A stretch of 64,000 nt of DNA from contig NW_004454280.1 of assembly GCF_000283155.1 (NCBI RefSeq), forward strand, positions 2,751,019-2,815,018, in the 5' to 3' direction. Positions 1-11,726 of the stretch are shown one piece after another. Both the position numbers and the translations under genes were made by a program. The notes below the pieces were generated by a model. It saw only the letters and a program-made list of their open reading frames with translations, was not told the DNA's origin and searched no databases. The stretch comes from Ceratotherium simum simum (Eukaryota > Chordata > Mammalia > Perissodactyla > Rhinocerotidae). How positions within the stretch are numbered: the first letter of the stretch is position 1; every line of letters starts with the position of its first letter.

Positions 1-254
1 AGGATACCATATAGTCTCTGAAAGGAACCAGGAAATATGCAACAGAAACTCAGAACACACTGAGGCCAGAATGAGGAATCTAGAGCTGCAAACTTCTCAT
101 CAATACCAGCAGCAAATGCAAAGAGGAGGGAAGGATGTCTAGGGATGAGCATCAGTGCTTCTCCACAGGGACTAGGTGAGGAGAGAGAGGCACCTAGGCC
201 ATGAAATTTAAAGAGACACTTAATCTCAGGATCAAATAAATGTACTAGTCCCCA

Positions 255-315
255 TGCTAGCACAGACCTACATATCTACCAGGAGCTCAATAAATGCTTT
301 TTGAATTAAACTGAT
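255..315 (+). repeat. L2/MIR-like 3' end fragment
   Basis: The phrase ctcaataaatgctttttgaa, preceded by a worn tagcacagacc-type run, resembles the 3' end of an ancient L2 or MIR element. It is too short to tell the two apart. The 250 bases before it and the 150 after show nothing recognisable. Confidence 0.45.
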
Positions 316-467
316 TTGGCACCTGAACAATGCTCCATATTGTCTGTTTGGCTTCTGTGAACAGATTTGTCGAGTATAGATGACACTTAATTTTCCCAAC
401 CCTAAGAGCAAGTGCTTCCTTAAATTTTGCATCCTAACTGGCTCCTGTTGACACACCGTAGTTCCAG

Positions 468-812
468 TGGACTGAATGTTTATGTTTCCCCAAAATTAAT
501 ATGTTGAAGTCATAACCTCTGATGTGATTGTATTAGAAGGTAGAGCCTCTGGATTAGATCAGGATGGTAGACCCCTCATGAATGAGATTAATTCCCTCAT
601 AAAAGAGACCCCAGAGAGCTACCTTGTCCCTTCTACCATGTGAAGACACAGCGAGAAGATGGCTGTCTAGGAAGGAAGCAGGCTGTCACCAGACTCCAGA
701 TCTGCTGGCACCTTGATCTTGGACTTCCCAGCCTCCAGAACTGTGGAAATAATTTTCTATTGTTTAAGCCACCGAGTCTATGATATTTTTATTATAGCAG
801 CCAGAATGGACA
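468..812 (+). mobile_element. MaLR-type solo LTR (MLT1/MST-like)
   Basis: It begins tggactgaatgtttatg, runs through the MaLR phrases 'atatgttgaagtcataacc' and 'accatgtgaagacacagcga', and ends with 'cctccagaactgtggaaat', 'tgtttaagccaccgagtct' and a 'tatagcagccagaatgga' terminus. This order is that of a plus-strand ERVL-MaLR LTR. No internal retroviral sequence is attached. The limits are approximate because no clear target duplication remains. Confidence 0.75.
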
Positions 813-1059
813 GTAGACCTGGCCCCACACTTCTATCTCACACTAGAAATAGGAACAGTTTGGTTTATTAACCATCCCTTTTCAAGAGACTAGTTTAGGT
901 AAGAAAAAGAAAAACATATTGATTACCTTGTATGATGCTTCCAATCAAGTCAGACCACAGTCAGACTTGTTTTAGGAAGAGTGAAAAATCTGGATTTTTT
1001 TTTTAACTTGCCAGATATGGCCAGCGGAAGTGACAATAGTTCATTAACATTGCTTCTTA
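813..1059. other. unassigned intergenic DNA
   Basis: No gene, RNA or repeat family was recognised here. There is a short A-rich run near 903-917 and a T run near 995. Confidence 0.5.
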
Positions 1060-1263
1060 TTTTTATTTATTTATTTCTTTGGTGAGGAAGATTGTCCCTG
1101 AGCTAAGATCTGTACCCAGATTCCTCTATTTTGTATGTGGGACACTGCCACAGCATGGCTTGATGATCAGTGCATAGGTCCACACCTGGGATCCGAACCT
1201 GCAAGCCCAGGACCACCAAAGAGGAGCACGCAAACTTAACCACTATGCCATCAGGCTGGCCCC
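1060..1263 (-). mobile_element. ERE SINE, minus strand
   Basis: Read on the minus strand this is a tRNA-derived equine SINE. The head (ggggccagcctgatggcata) is at the right edge, then a B-box-like ggttcggatccc, then 'caagccatgctgtggcagtg' and the tail motif 'gagctcagggacaatcttcc' ending in a T-rich run (A-rich in the element sense) at the left edge. Divergence is moderate, so it is not among the youngest copies. It could drive RNA polymerase III transcription in principle, but A/B-box wear makes that doubtful. Confidence 0.9.
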
Positions 1264-1639
1264 AAAATTCTGTATCCACAAATTCATCTATGTCCATGCT
1301 TGGATATTTTTCTCTCTTAGGTTCTCAGGGAAAATACATTTAAAATGTTTTATCTGTACTAAAGGGAAAATAATTTCCACACCTGGGACAGAATAGGTGG
1401 TAGGATAAGGGGAAGGAGCAAATAACCAGCCAAATTGTAGGAGGTAATAATTGAGAAATTTAGAATCTTGGGTAATTGGAGAGTAAGATACTCAAGAGAG
1501 AAGAGCCAGGTAGCTTATTTTAATTAGTGAATGAGGACACTGATTTCAGCCTCCTGTGCCATTTTCTGTCCTATAAGATATTATAATTATGGTAATATTT
1601 ATCACTCATAAAGTGCTTTATAGAAAATTTTTTTCTTGA

Positions 1640-1770
1640 AGTAGAGCATCATTTATATATTGAATAGCTACTATATACAAAACTGTTTTTAATACATTAT
1701 AGATAAAGATAAGTCAGACATGGTCTTTACCCTCAGGAAGTTTAAAATCTAGTCAAGGAGATAAATATTT
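1640..1770 (-). repeat. L2-like fragment
   Basis: The run 'atattgaatagctactatatac' followed by 'catggtctttaccctcagga' matches the order of the L2 3' region read in reverse (…ttattgagc…/…ggtccctgccctca…). It is heavily worn. AT-rich DNA follows at 1780-1910. Confidence 0.45.
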
Positions 1771-1779
1771 TTTAAAACT

Positions 1780-1910
1780 ATACTAAATCAAATTATTATT
1801 TAATTTGCATAATTACTGTATTGTTATATATTAACTAATACATATTAAATACTATATAATGTAATATATTATTATAACACATATAATAATTAATATAAAG
1901 GTGATTTAAA
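1780..1910. repeat. AT-rich low-complexity tract
   Basis: About 130 bases almost free of G and C, made of irregular tat/aat/att units. It is not a clean microsatellite. The following 1911-2450 holds no element or gene I recognise. Confidence 0.7.
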
Positions 1911-2454
1911 CTTTAATAGAGAGACAGGCAAAGGGAGTATTCCTCAAAGTGGTGTGGTAATGTGGGCATATTAGAAGGTCTTGTAAGACCCTTTCAGGTT
2001 GAACGTGCTTGTCCTCTCCATTCACCCCTAACAAATATCCTGATAAAATGCCCCCCTAAGCATGCATGGCTCCTTTTGGTAAAGATTGGAGATGCAGTGT
2101 GCCCTGGGGAGTGATGGCAGCTTGGCAGCAGCTTCAGATACGCAGAGCTGGGGACTTCTGAGGACCACCATGGGGAGGAGAGCAGAGGAAAATAAAGGAA
2201 GGGCTTTTCAGAAGCTTATAGAACTAAATCTTATAGGGCATGTAAGATTTCCTTAGCCAAAGTGAGAGTTTGTGGAAGAATCCTTGATAGATGGCTTTAT
2301 CCTCAGTCTGTCCAGTTGGTTGCCACATCCCTACTTATTAAGTACAGAATAATGTTACTCAAAAAGAGTTTTCTTGGCTCTGCTGTACACCAAGTTGTTT
2401 TCCAGAATTCTATTTTTATACCAGTTAGCTTATTACTATTAATTTATTAATAAT

Positions 2455-2580
2455 GATAGTAATAATAGCTACCACTTCTTCAGCAAATGAGCTCAACTCT
2501 TTGCTAGGTAACTTAAATACAAATTTCCTCAGTTCCTTGTGACAATTGTATAAGACATTTAATATTATATCTCTTTAAAT
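2455..2580 (-). repeat. MIR-like fragment
   Basis: 'taataatagctaccac' followed by 'ctctttgctaggtaactta' and 'ctcagttcc' follows the order of the reverse complement of MIR. It is degenerate and has no coding content. Confidence 0.4.
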
Positions 2581-2799
2581 GCCTTAGCATTTCCAGATAA
2601 CTGACAACCCCACACCACTGTTCTCTATATTTTTGGACTTGGCTTGTTGACATTCTGCCCACTTGCTCCCATAAAGAGCATCCATAAACAGCATCAAAGC
2701 TGGGTTGATGCCATCCATTCTCAACGCATGTCTTGTCTACAGAAGTTGGACAGAGACAACATGGAACATTGTCCATGTTGTAGAGGTGCCATACAGTTT

Positions 2800-2975
2800 A
2801 ATGTAACCAGCATTTATTGAGCTTCTAGTGGGTGTCTAGATCTCTGCTAGGTTAGGTGCTACAGGGAACATAGAAATGAATAAGGCATAGTGCTAGCCCT
2901 CTAGAGGCTTGCAAGGTAACAAGGTAGAGATATACAACTTAGCACAATGTAAGTCAGATAGTGATAAATGCTAAC
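2800..2975 (-). repeat. L2-like fragment
   Basis: 'cagcatttattgagcttcta', 'taggtgctacagggaacata', 'gaatgaataaggcata' and 'gccctctagaggcttgcaa' give the reverse L2 3' end in order. It is an old remnant with no frame. Confidence 0.65.
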
Positions 2976-4164
2976 AGAGACATAAGTTAAATGTACTCTA
3001 AGATATGCTTTATATGCCTTCAAAGTCGTCATTAGAGATACCATATTTATAGAGAATTTGGTTGCTGCTTGTTTTATGTCTGAAAATATATATACATTTT
3101 GCAACTGAGGTCAATTTACGGTTAACCTTCAAGATTCTTAAAAGCATAATTTATTAGTTCTCTCTAATATTAATTGATAGGCAGAATAATTTTTAGCAGA
3201 ATATTTCTTAAAACAGAGATCAAAGGGAGAACCAAATTCTGTTTTCTGTTAACATGCTGTTCAATAATGACCTACTTGACAAGGAACATAGAATGAGATC
3301 TGGAAAGTCAATGTTCCTCAGAAGACTTGGAAAAAGAGAGTGGAATCAAAGTGTCATTCAGACACCAAGCCAAGTAAAAAATTATCCTGCTACATTTTCT
3401 CTACCTTACTTTATGACTATTTTCATTCCTGGCCTGGGTCCTAACTTTATCCCACTGTGTGCATTGGCATCCCAGAAATTCTTCACTCCCAGTCAGGACT
3501 CCTCTTCCCTCACATCTCCCTAGTACTGAGGAAAAAGCCAGGTGGGCTCCACTTGGTCCAGAAGTTCAGAAATAGTCTGTTGATCTATATCTGCAAGCCA
3601 AATCACCTAGAAGGTCAAGGACTTCTGATGTTTCAGCCTCTGGTGTTCTCATCTACCCTCCATAGCACTGCCAGCCAGTCTCTCCATCCTCCTTTAGCTG
3701 AGGCTCTTTGGAATGAGTGTAACTCTTTCCCAAGGGGTCTATAGATTAGGCAGCCAACAGGAGCCCCCTCACTTGCTGGGACCCTGCAGCCATCATCTCG
3801 CATAAAACTAGAGTTCTCAGAAAATGAGAGCCACATCCAACATTAATCTGTATGCTGATATAATTTATGAAGTCCTCTACCTTTAGAACAGACCCTACAA
3901 TTAAGGATACATACCAGTAACCAAGATGAGTGTTGTTCACATGTTGAGAGTCTTGTCTATGTGGATTGCTACCCTATTCAGTGTGACCCAATGCATTGCT
4001 GCTCTCAACATATCATATGGCTAATACCATCTAGTGTATCCTAACCTGATCCTAGGAGTCAACACTGACCTTGTCATTTCAACAAGCATCAATCTTGTAT
4101 CTTTGTCTTGAACAGCAACATCATCACCATGTAGATAGCAAGCTCTTTGAGGTAAGGACTCCTA
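2976..4164. other. unassigned intergenic DNA
   Basis: Short open frames here (for example 3254-3523 and 3457-3744) lack a Kozak context, splice structure or family motifs, and overlap frames on the other strand. I see no RNA gene or recognisable repeat. Confidence 0.5.
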
Positions 4165-4510
4165 TGGACTGAATGTGTCTTCTCAAAATTCATATGTTGA
4201 ATCCTACTCTCTAATGTGATAGTATTTTGAGATGGGGACTTGAGAGGTGATTAAGTCATGAGGGTGGAGCCCTCACAAATGGGATTAGTGCCTTATAAAA
4301 CAGGTCCCAGAGAGTACTCTCACCTCTCTTACCATGTGAAGAAACGGTGAGAAGACTGCTGTTCATGAGCCAGGAAGCAGACTCTCACCAGACACTCAAT
4401 CTGCTGGTGCTTTGATCTCAACCTCCAGAACTGTGAGAAATAAGTGTTTGTTGTTTAAGACCCACTGTCTGTGATCATTTGTGATAGTAGCCCAAATTAA
4501 CTAAGATAGG
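4165..4510 (+). mobile_element. MaLR-type solo LTR (MLT1/MST-like)
   Basis: Same family type as the copy near 0.5 kb. It has tggactgaatgtgtcttctc, 'attcatatgttgaatcc', 'accatgtgaagaaacggtga', 'cctccagaactgtgagaaat', 'gttgtttaagacccactgtc' and 'gtgatagtagcccaaatta' in order on the plus strand. It is a solo LTR with approximate ends. Confidence 0.75.
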
Positions 4511-5921
4511 CACTATGGCTTAACTTCTATTGCATGTCCCCCAGGATTTAGCCCAGAGACGAACATACATGCTAGGCCTTCAGAGAGTACCAAGGAGGCT
4601 GTCAACCATGTGCAGCACTAAGGGCTCACCAGTAGAGAGGCTCTGTTGGCTCTGTTTTCCTGGCAGCCCTGCTCAGCACAGCCCCTGGGCCAATCACCTG
4701 GGTTCTGCATCTGAGCCAATCCTGATCAGGACATGAAAAATATTAGAGACCCATCCCACCAGCCTAGGAAGATTAGAATTAGAGATGCTGCCGTATAGAC
4801 AGTATCTAGTGGTCTTTAGACCCACGAAGTGACTGCCTTCCCCTATTCCCTATCATGTTGGCCAAGTTCCCAGGACAGATTATCTACCTCGTGTCCCTGC
4901 TGAGCTCACTTGCTCAGACCCTGACATCTTGCATAAGTTTTGACAGTTTCTGCCCTGATACAGGTGCTGGGCGGGTTCCCTCCATGTAAAAGTGAATGCC
5001 CTGAAGCACAACACCACTGCCCACTCCACGTGAATTGCAGGCCCATGTGCCTTTTTCTGCTAGATGGCCCTTGTTTGCTGCTAACACCTGCCAGAACCTA
5101 ACCTGACCTTGCCATTGTCCTTGGGACACTGAAAGGATCAACGCTGTGAAGCGGGCCTTGAGCCCAAGGTGTCCATGTGAAGATAGTCCTAGAACACCAC
5201 TGTTCAGCTTCATTGTCACTATCATCACTACTCACTCTCGTAAACAATCATCCAAACTGTCAACACAAGGAATCACTTCCTCTGCTACCACAGTCCTTAA
5301 GCCACTCGTTTCAAAATAAAATTTTCTTTGTTGTTTGAAGATGTTTGTGTGTATGTATAATTTGGAGATGATTCTGGAAGACATTTATTTCTCCTCTCCT
5401 TATTCTCCTACTATGGTGATAAATGCATTTGACCTCATTTCCAAGAGCTTCCATAGTTTTGGACTAATTTCAGAGTAAATATGGGGGGAATTTAACCTTT
5501 TCTTTGCCAAAGGGAAACACCTCCCATGAAATAGCTTGAAATTATCCCAGCGCTCATGGCAAGAAAATGTCTGTTCTGATCCTCTTTCAAGACAAGGAAA
5601 GAGAAGACAGATTCTAATTAGAGTTCTGAGATTGGCTGACTGCCCCAAGACTGAGTAAAAAGTTTCCAGGATATGGGACTTTCATTGCTAAAACACAGAG
5701 ATTCCCAGGCAAACTGGGATGGTTGGTCACCCTAATTCTACTTCAAGCAGAGCTGTGGAGATGTTTGGGTAACAGTTTTAATCATAATCATGTGGTGGAG
5801 CAGATAGTTTAAACAGTAAATAACTCAAGTTGGCCTTAGAAGGTTTGGTTGACCAATCAGGCATCCTACAACATCAGGGTGGAGGAGAATGTAACTGGCT
5901 CTGAGGAGGATCATTTTATGT
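4511..5921. other. unassigned intergenic DNA
   Basis: A stretch with above-average GC at 4900-5220 ends in an A-rich 'caaaataaaattttctttg' run near 5310, as a worn retroposon or LTR end might. I cannot match it to a family. The minus-strand frame at 4914-5228 (104 codons) has no recognisable motif. Confidence 0.4.
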
Positions 5922-5979
5922 ATTTTGCTCTTTTTGCTGGACCCTAGAGTTAAGGAATGCAGAGGCCTGGACATTTCTT
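5922..5979 (+). repeat. left arm of long direct repeat flanking an old L1 piece
   Basis: The segment around 'gagttaaggaatgcagagg' recurs at 6579-6637 as 'gagttacagaatgcagaag'. I estimate about 75-80 % identity by eye over roughly 57 bases, same orientation. The two arms enclose a minus-strand L1 fragment, so this may be an exceptionally long target-site duplication. Confidence 0.6.
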
Positions 5980-5994
5980 CTGCTCTTCATTTCT

Positions 5995-6578
5995 TCCTCC
6001 TCCTCCTTCTTAACTGAGACATAGCTTACATACAGTAAAGTGCACAAATCTTAGATGTACAGGTCAATAATTTTTACGTTATATATATACGTACATAGCT
6101 ATCACACAGATAAAGATGTAGATCCTTTCCAGCACCCCAGAAGATGCTCTTGGGCCCTTCTCAGGGGAACCACTATTTTGACATCTATCGCCATAGAGTA
6201 GTTTTAAAATTTATGTAAATGTAATCAAACAGCACTTACTTTGTAGTCTTTTGTTTTGATATTTTTCAAGATTATGTTTGAGACATTTATCCATGTTGTT
6301 GTGTGGGTCAGTAATTCTTTCATTTTTTATGAAAGTTTCACATCTGTTTACTCATGATACTGTTGATGGAACTTTGGTTGTTTTCAGTTTGTGGCCATTA
6401 AGAAAGCTTCCATTCTCACTTCTGTACATGTCTTTGGTGGAGGTAAGCACTCACTTCTGTTGGGTATGTACCAGGAATGGAATTGCTGGGACATAAGTAT
6501 GCTTAGCTTTAATAGGTATTGACAAAGAGTTTTTTCCAAAGCGGTTACACCTGGCTCTTATGAGTATCAATTCATGAA
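5995..6578 (-). mobile_element. old L1 (L1M-like) 3' fragment
   Basis: Read on the minus strand this is the end of an ancient L1. Plus-strand phrases 'taactgagacatagcttac', 'cagtaaagtgcacaaatctt', 'tttatccatgttgttgtg', 'ggaatggaattgctgggac' and 'aggtattgacaaagag' follow the usual order of a reversed L1 3' region. A pyrimidine-rich run at 5975-6010 is the worn poly(A) tail. No intact frame survives. Confidence 0.75.
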
Positions 6579-6637
6579 ATTTTGCTTTGTACTGGACCTG
6601 AGAGTTACAGAATGCAGAAGCCTAGAAACTAATTCTT
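6579..6637 (+). repeat. right arm of long direct repeat flanking an old L1 piece
   Basis: Partner of the arm at 5922-5979, beginning 'attttgctttg'. It starts directly at the 5'-truncated end of the enclosed L1 fragment, which fits a target-site duplication better than an unrelated repeat. Confidence 0.6.
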
Positions 6638-8538
6638 TAAAAATATTCTATAATTTTTCTTCTTACAATAAGCTCTATGAGTCCCTGACTTCCTAAAATT
6701 TGATATGTTTTAAATGTAGGATTTTTTTGACACAGCCTTTTCAGAAACATATTTTGTAGCCCTCACCTATCACAAAGAGAAATCTCAATGATGAAATAGA
6801 GCCCAGAGAAAAGTCCGTCTGGCTTTCTACTTCTCAGTTTTCAGAAGAGAAGACTTGTGAAGTCATTTCCCCAATGTGTGTTCTGAGGATCTGTTGAAAA
6901 CTAGGGTTTTGTGAGCCATCACAGGCTGTGTTATGCAAAAAGAATTTGGGCCAAATAAATTTGCATGTTAGAGTATTTAAACTCTGAGAAGCCTGAAATA
7001 AACTGTCTACTTTATATAAGTAAGAACTTGCTAACTGAGCTGCAGAAAACAGCTCATCCTGTTTCCCAGTACCTAAAACCATTGATATGCATAAGAAAAT
7101 TGTTTCATAACTGGGTGGGAGTAAAGGGTTTGATTGCAAGCACAGGACAGCAAGAGTAAGAATGGCTGAGAATAACAGAAGGATAGCAGACATTAATTGA
7201 CTATTTGGACCCTTCAGTGAGGACTAGAAACAGAAGGACTCATTTTCACTTATCTTTATGAGGTTCTAAACAGAAACAAGATTTTTCACCTGGCAACATC
7301 TTACAAGACAGAATCTAAGAGAAGATCTTTCACCTCCTTCTCCCCTTAGAATGCAGTCCTGCTCCAGGAACACAGAAAATGGGTCTTACAGAATGTAGTC
7401 TTTTTTATACTCAGGATGAATTCCTCCAGCAGCCACTGCAGTGCAGCTCCTCCAAGCATGTTCCAGGCACTGGGCAAAGACAACTCAGGATTGGAGCAGG
7501 AGCAACAACATGGTGGAAGCCTCATGGATACATTGGGGTCTTTTAATCCAGCATGTGCCAAATTATGTTGATAAGGGACATTTTTTAAAACAAAATACAT
7601 ACTAAGATCACAGAGTAGAGTTTGGAAAAAGCTAGTTACTAGACAATTACTCGTAACTAGTAATTATCTACCTGATCCAAAACATGATTGCCTGAGTCTC
7701 AGGATCCACAGGTGACAAGTAAATAATTGGAATATTTTCAGTCCAGGTGTCTAACATAGTCAGCTGGCCAAGGGTCTGTTGTGAGCCCAGACCCCACTCT
7801 TCTGTTCATTGTAGGAAATTTTATGGCTATTGGAAGAAATTTCCATTTTTGCAATCATAGTTACTTCAAAATCTACCTCCTGGGGATAGGCTCAGTCTCA
7901 GGCACCAGGCCCAAGGAAGGGCTGGATGGTTTCAGGAGCTGGGATATTCCATGGCATATTTCTTTTTTGGAAAGACTTTATAGTTGTTCCTTCTTTAGGA
8001 AGGACAGGGAATATTGCCAGTGACCTATGGTGTGAGTTTTCATCAATATCAGCACTTGATCTGGAAGTTATGTTTTTTGCCAACATTGACAATGCACGAT
8101 ATGTTCTCAACATGATTATAAACTGGCACAGCACACAGAATTATAAACATATTTCTCATTGATTCACTTTCATTCAGCCTGCCATTTTGTTTTTGTTCCT
8201 TTTCTAGTAAGTTCTTTTCATGTTTACATAAACATACCAGACTTTGAGCAAGGATAAACAGCCCTAAATATTCTCCTGTTCATCATACTCCCTGATGAAT
8301 TCTTTCCCCCTTTCTCTAGTGTTTTAAAAAAAGAAGTATAAAGCCACCCAATTGCCATAAATGGGGACTTCTTTAGGACTATTTCTGATCCTCAGACATA
8401 CCATCCTTTTTGCTTCCATCATACCTTCTCAAAGAAGACCTAAAGCCAGCCTAATATTAGCCTGATCCCTGAGAACAGACACTGTCTATACTCTCACTCA
8501 GCTTGGATGCTAAGAACTGAACCATACCTGCTTGTCTG
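6638..8538. other. unassigned intergenic DNA
   Basis: About 1.9 kb without a repeat or gene I can name. Two opposing frames at 6834-7193 (minus, 119 codons) and 7898-8162 show no family motif, signal peptide or splice-site arrangement that I would trust. Confidence 0.45.
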
Positions 8539-9200
8539 TGTAGGGGGAAGAGGGAGAATCTCCCTCTGCCCTTTCTCTTAAGGTTCTTCTGGCTGGCCAA
8601 ATAATTAATAAGACAGGTTAGCAGGAGAAAATAATATCAAGTTTAATAACATGTATACATGGGAGAAAGCAGGGACACTGCGTTTCTCAACATAATAGCA
8701 GAAATTCTCGTCTTAAATACCATGTTCAGCCAATGACAAAGGAGGATTTTGGGGGTGGGGGGAGTCAGTTACAGGAGATTACCACTAAAGCACAGTAAAC
8801 AAAAGCAAGCTTATTATGCAGCTTTAAGGCCTCAACTTCCACGTTGATAAGCCTCTAGAAATGAGGCCATCCCCCTCTCTTCTCAAAACAGAGAGGGTGA
8901 TACCTTTACAAATGGAGATTTCCCTTATAAATGTAAATGATTGTCTGGCAACTCCTCGCAGGGTCATCCAGAGAATGTGGCCAGAGAGACAGAACTTATA
9001 ATAAGAAGGACGTGTTGGTGCCTTTCCTATTGTAACATTTACCCTACGTTATCTTTACAGCCATCATGATAGATCTGTTCCAGGAAGGAGCCACCATGTC
9101 AAATTCTTTAGGCAGTTAGTGGGGGAGGTCAAACGTCCCTAGAGAAGACAACCAAGCTAAAGAGATAGATTTCAGGGTGGCCAAATCTTGATCTCCCACA
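8539..9200 (-). mobile_element. ERV solo LTR, family A, minus strand
   Basis: A 662-bp element that begins TGTAGGGGG and ends CTCCCACA on the plus strand, bounded by the 4-bp direct repeat TCTG (8535-8538 and 9201-9204). On the minus strand it reads from tgtgggagatcaagatttg to the attaaacttgatatta region near the end, followed by a U5-like stretch. It is related to the plus-strand copy at 16968-17467, sharing 'gagatcaagatttggccacc' and 'ggctccttcctggaacaga'. It is solo: no gag, pol or env sequence adjoins. An ERV1/gamma origin is likely from the 4-bp duplication. Confidence 0.85.
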
Positions 9201-9236
9201 TCTGCATGAACACAACTCTGTGCAGTTCCTCTGACA

Positions 9237-9663
9237 TCATTGGCATTACCTTATTCTTCCAGGAGTCTCCTGCCTGGGCAATTTGATTGCTCATTAGAGA
9301 AACTTTCTGAAAGATTCATCACTTCTTCAATGGAAAACATCAACAAACAACAACATACACCTCAAATTCCTCATCTTGCAGTTTCCAAGTCTGGGCTGTT
9401 GGACTGTGACTGTTGTGAGAAAAAAGTTTTCAACATCTTTCTTTTGTCTTTAGCTAAAGGTGGTATTCAAGATGATGGCTTGGGCTATTTCAGGGAGTTA
9501 CTCAGTTTTCCTGGGTATCTACCATGTATACAGGAGATATACATGTTATTAAACTTGTTTGTGTTTCTCCTGTTAATCTGTCTTTTTATTACAGGGAAGT
9601 CTCAGCCGAGAACCTAGAAAGGGAGAGGGGAAAATTATTTTTCCTCACCCACACATCTGTTAC
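9237..9663 (+). mobile_element. ERV LTR fragment, family C, plus strand
   Basis: The 3' part shares 'acatgttattaaacttgt', 'tttctcctgttaatctgtct' and 'ttattacagggaagtctcag' with the minus-strand element at 12236-13623 read in reverse. It ends near ttcctcacccacaca. The 5' half (9237-9430) is less certain. The 125-codon frame here is a chance frame inside the LTR. Confidence 0.6.
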
Positions 9664-10110
9664 ATGGCAAAGGGGGAGTACAGTTACAGATGGAATTAAG
9701 GTTGCTAATCAGTTGACTTTAAAATGAAATTATCTTGGGTTATGCAGATGGGCCCAATGTAATCACCAAGGTTCTTAAATGGGGAAGAGGGAGGCAGAAG
9801 AGCCAGAATCAGAGAGATGGCATTGTAAGAAAGAATTGACTGACTTTGAACTGTTACTGTCACTGGTTTTGAAGATAGAGAATGGCAGTGAACTACAGAT
9901 TGCAGGTAACCCCTAGAAATGGGAAAAAGCAAGAAAATGGATTCTTCTCTAAAGCATCCAGAAGGAACACAGCTATGCTGACACCTTGATTTTAGTCCAG
10001 CGAGATTCATTTCAGACTTCTGATCTCCAGAACTGTAAGATAATAAGTTTGAGTAGTTTAAGCTGCTAAATCTGTGATAATTCATTACAGTAGCAACAGG
10101 AAACTAGTAT
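9664..10110 (+). mobile_element. MLT1-type MaLR LTR
   Basis: Plus-strand MLT1 phrases in order: 'catggcaaagggggagta', 'gatgggcccaatgtaatcac', 'gaggcagaagagcc', 'gaatggcagtgaactac', 'tgacaccttgattttagtcc', 'ctccagaactgtaagataa' and a final 'gcaacaggaaactagta'. It closely parallels the MLT1 copy at 29848-30365. No internal MaLR sequence is attached. Confidence 0.8.
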
Positions 10111-10540
10111 TCCAACTGTCATATTTTGTGGATACTTATGATTACATATGTATTTTCCAGAAATATGTCCTGTTTTTGTTGGGTGAACATCTTAATTTTG
10201 GGATATGTGGCTTCGGTAATGTTGTTTTTAAATATACCTAGGATTTTGTTTCTACTCAGGTACAGTGAGATCAATAGATCAGGAGGTAATTTCCATTTGT
10301 TTCTCACAGGTCCCAAGAAGAGGAGGCATGACATACCATGGAATGCCACATGAAGAAGCATGAGGGTTGGTTAGGAGGCAGAAGGAGTGAGGTGAAAACG
10401 TAGGCAAAAGTCTTTATATGTTGTTTTGCAAGGAGGAATTGGTGAGGCAAGGTAAACAGCTGAGCAGGTTTAGGACTGGCTAAATAATTTTGTTGAAGTC
10501 TGGGATATACGGTGGTCCTCAGTTATCTGGTACCTGGCCC
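10111..10540. other. unassigned intergenic DNA
   Basis: Overlapping short frames on both strands (10119-10361) mirror each other and carry no motif. No repeat was recognised. Confidence 0.45.
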
Positions 10541-11250
10541 TGTTGTTACCACACAAAGGGCACTATATGCTCACCATGAGACAAAAGCCAATCATCAAGA
10601 GGCAAGATGGTGGCAGAGAAAGGGCAATTTATTACAGCTTGCTAGCAAGGGGGAAGATGGCTGACTAATGTCTCAAAGAACCATCTTACAGAAAAAAGAC
10701 TACAGGTCTGTTATATAAGGAGCTAGTCTCTGAGTGGGGGAGGCATCTGGGGGCATCCATCTGATCTCCAGGTAGAAGCAGACATCTAGTCTCAGGGTGG
10801 AGGCATTCAGGTGTTCTTAGTTCCTGAGAGTCTTTTGTTTTACTGGATATGCACAGAGACCAGAGCAATGCCCTATACCCTGATCTTTCAGTTGTCATTG
10901 ATGATGGCTATTAGCATAGATTTTCTGCCTAAGGGTCATCACATTCCTAAGGAACTCAAGAGAACAAAGTTATCGACTTATAGCAGCTGAGAGGGGCCAT
11001 AAAATCCACAGAGCATGTCTAAGTTAGTTAATTGGAGGTCGTTCAAAGTTACAATAGGGTTTCTTTTCTATGATATGCCTTCCCTCATGTCAGCCTTGTG
11101 TTGAGCTGGTATCACTGGGGTGATTTAGGGAAGGGGGTGTTGTCTGAACTGCAGGAGCCAGATAAAAGGAGGCAGATAGGGGTGGTATGAACTTGAAATT
11201 GGTTGATTTATATATCAAAGGCATGCTCACAGATGAGTTATCTCTAAGAA
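10541..11250 (-). mobile_element. probable ERV LTR, minus strand
   Basis: The left edge TGTTGTTACCACACAAAGG reads on the minus strand as an LTR end (…ggtaacaaca). Further in, the minus strand has a polyadenylation signal (plus 'caatttattacagc' near 10627) and upstream of it a TATA-like 'ttatataac' (plus near 10712), spaced as expected for an LTR promoter. The right limit is a guess and no target duplication was found. Confidence 0.5.
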
Positions 11251-11726
11251 TTAGCTAGCCCCATGAAGAGTAGTACCTCCCCAGGTCTGCAAGGCCTCAA
11301 GATATCAAAGCATCATAAAATATAGAAAATTTTTAAAAAGGTGAATACAGATTAACAGCCTGGTTTCAAATGTAAAGATGCGACTCAGGCTGGAAGCCAG
11401 TAACATATCCCATCTATCTGACAACAGTAATTAGTGATTGCTTGGGGGCCTCAGCCAGTCTACTTGAGGTGAATTTCAGGACTCTGGAGAGTAGCCAGTA
11501 ACACTTGGTGGGTTCTCTCTTTCCACTGATCTTGAAGCTGTGAAGATAAGACTGGTCAGCTCCCAGCTTAGAACCAACAGGGGTAGCCTGAGAATGGCAT
11601 GAACCCAGAGCAAGAGAATTTTAAAAATAGGAGGACTTGCATCAAGTCATATCTGAAACCAGAACTCCCTTGGATTTTTCAGATATAAAAGCCAGTAAAT
11701 TAGGTGTTTGATTAAGCTACTACTGC
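11251..11726. other. unassigned, possibly LTR-derived DNA
   Basis: Contains 'cagatataaaagccagtaaa' near 11680, which is TATA-like, but no terminal repeats or family phrase I can name. Confidence 0.3.

Noticed and set aside
9240..9617. 125-codon plus-strand frame
   Set aside because: Its 3' half is LTR family C R/U5 sequence. A late hydrophobic run comes from the LTR's T-rich region.
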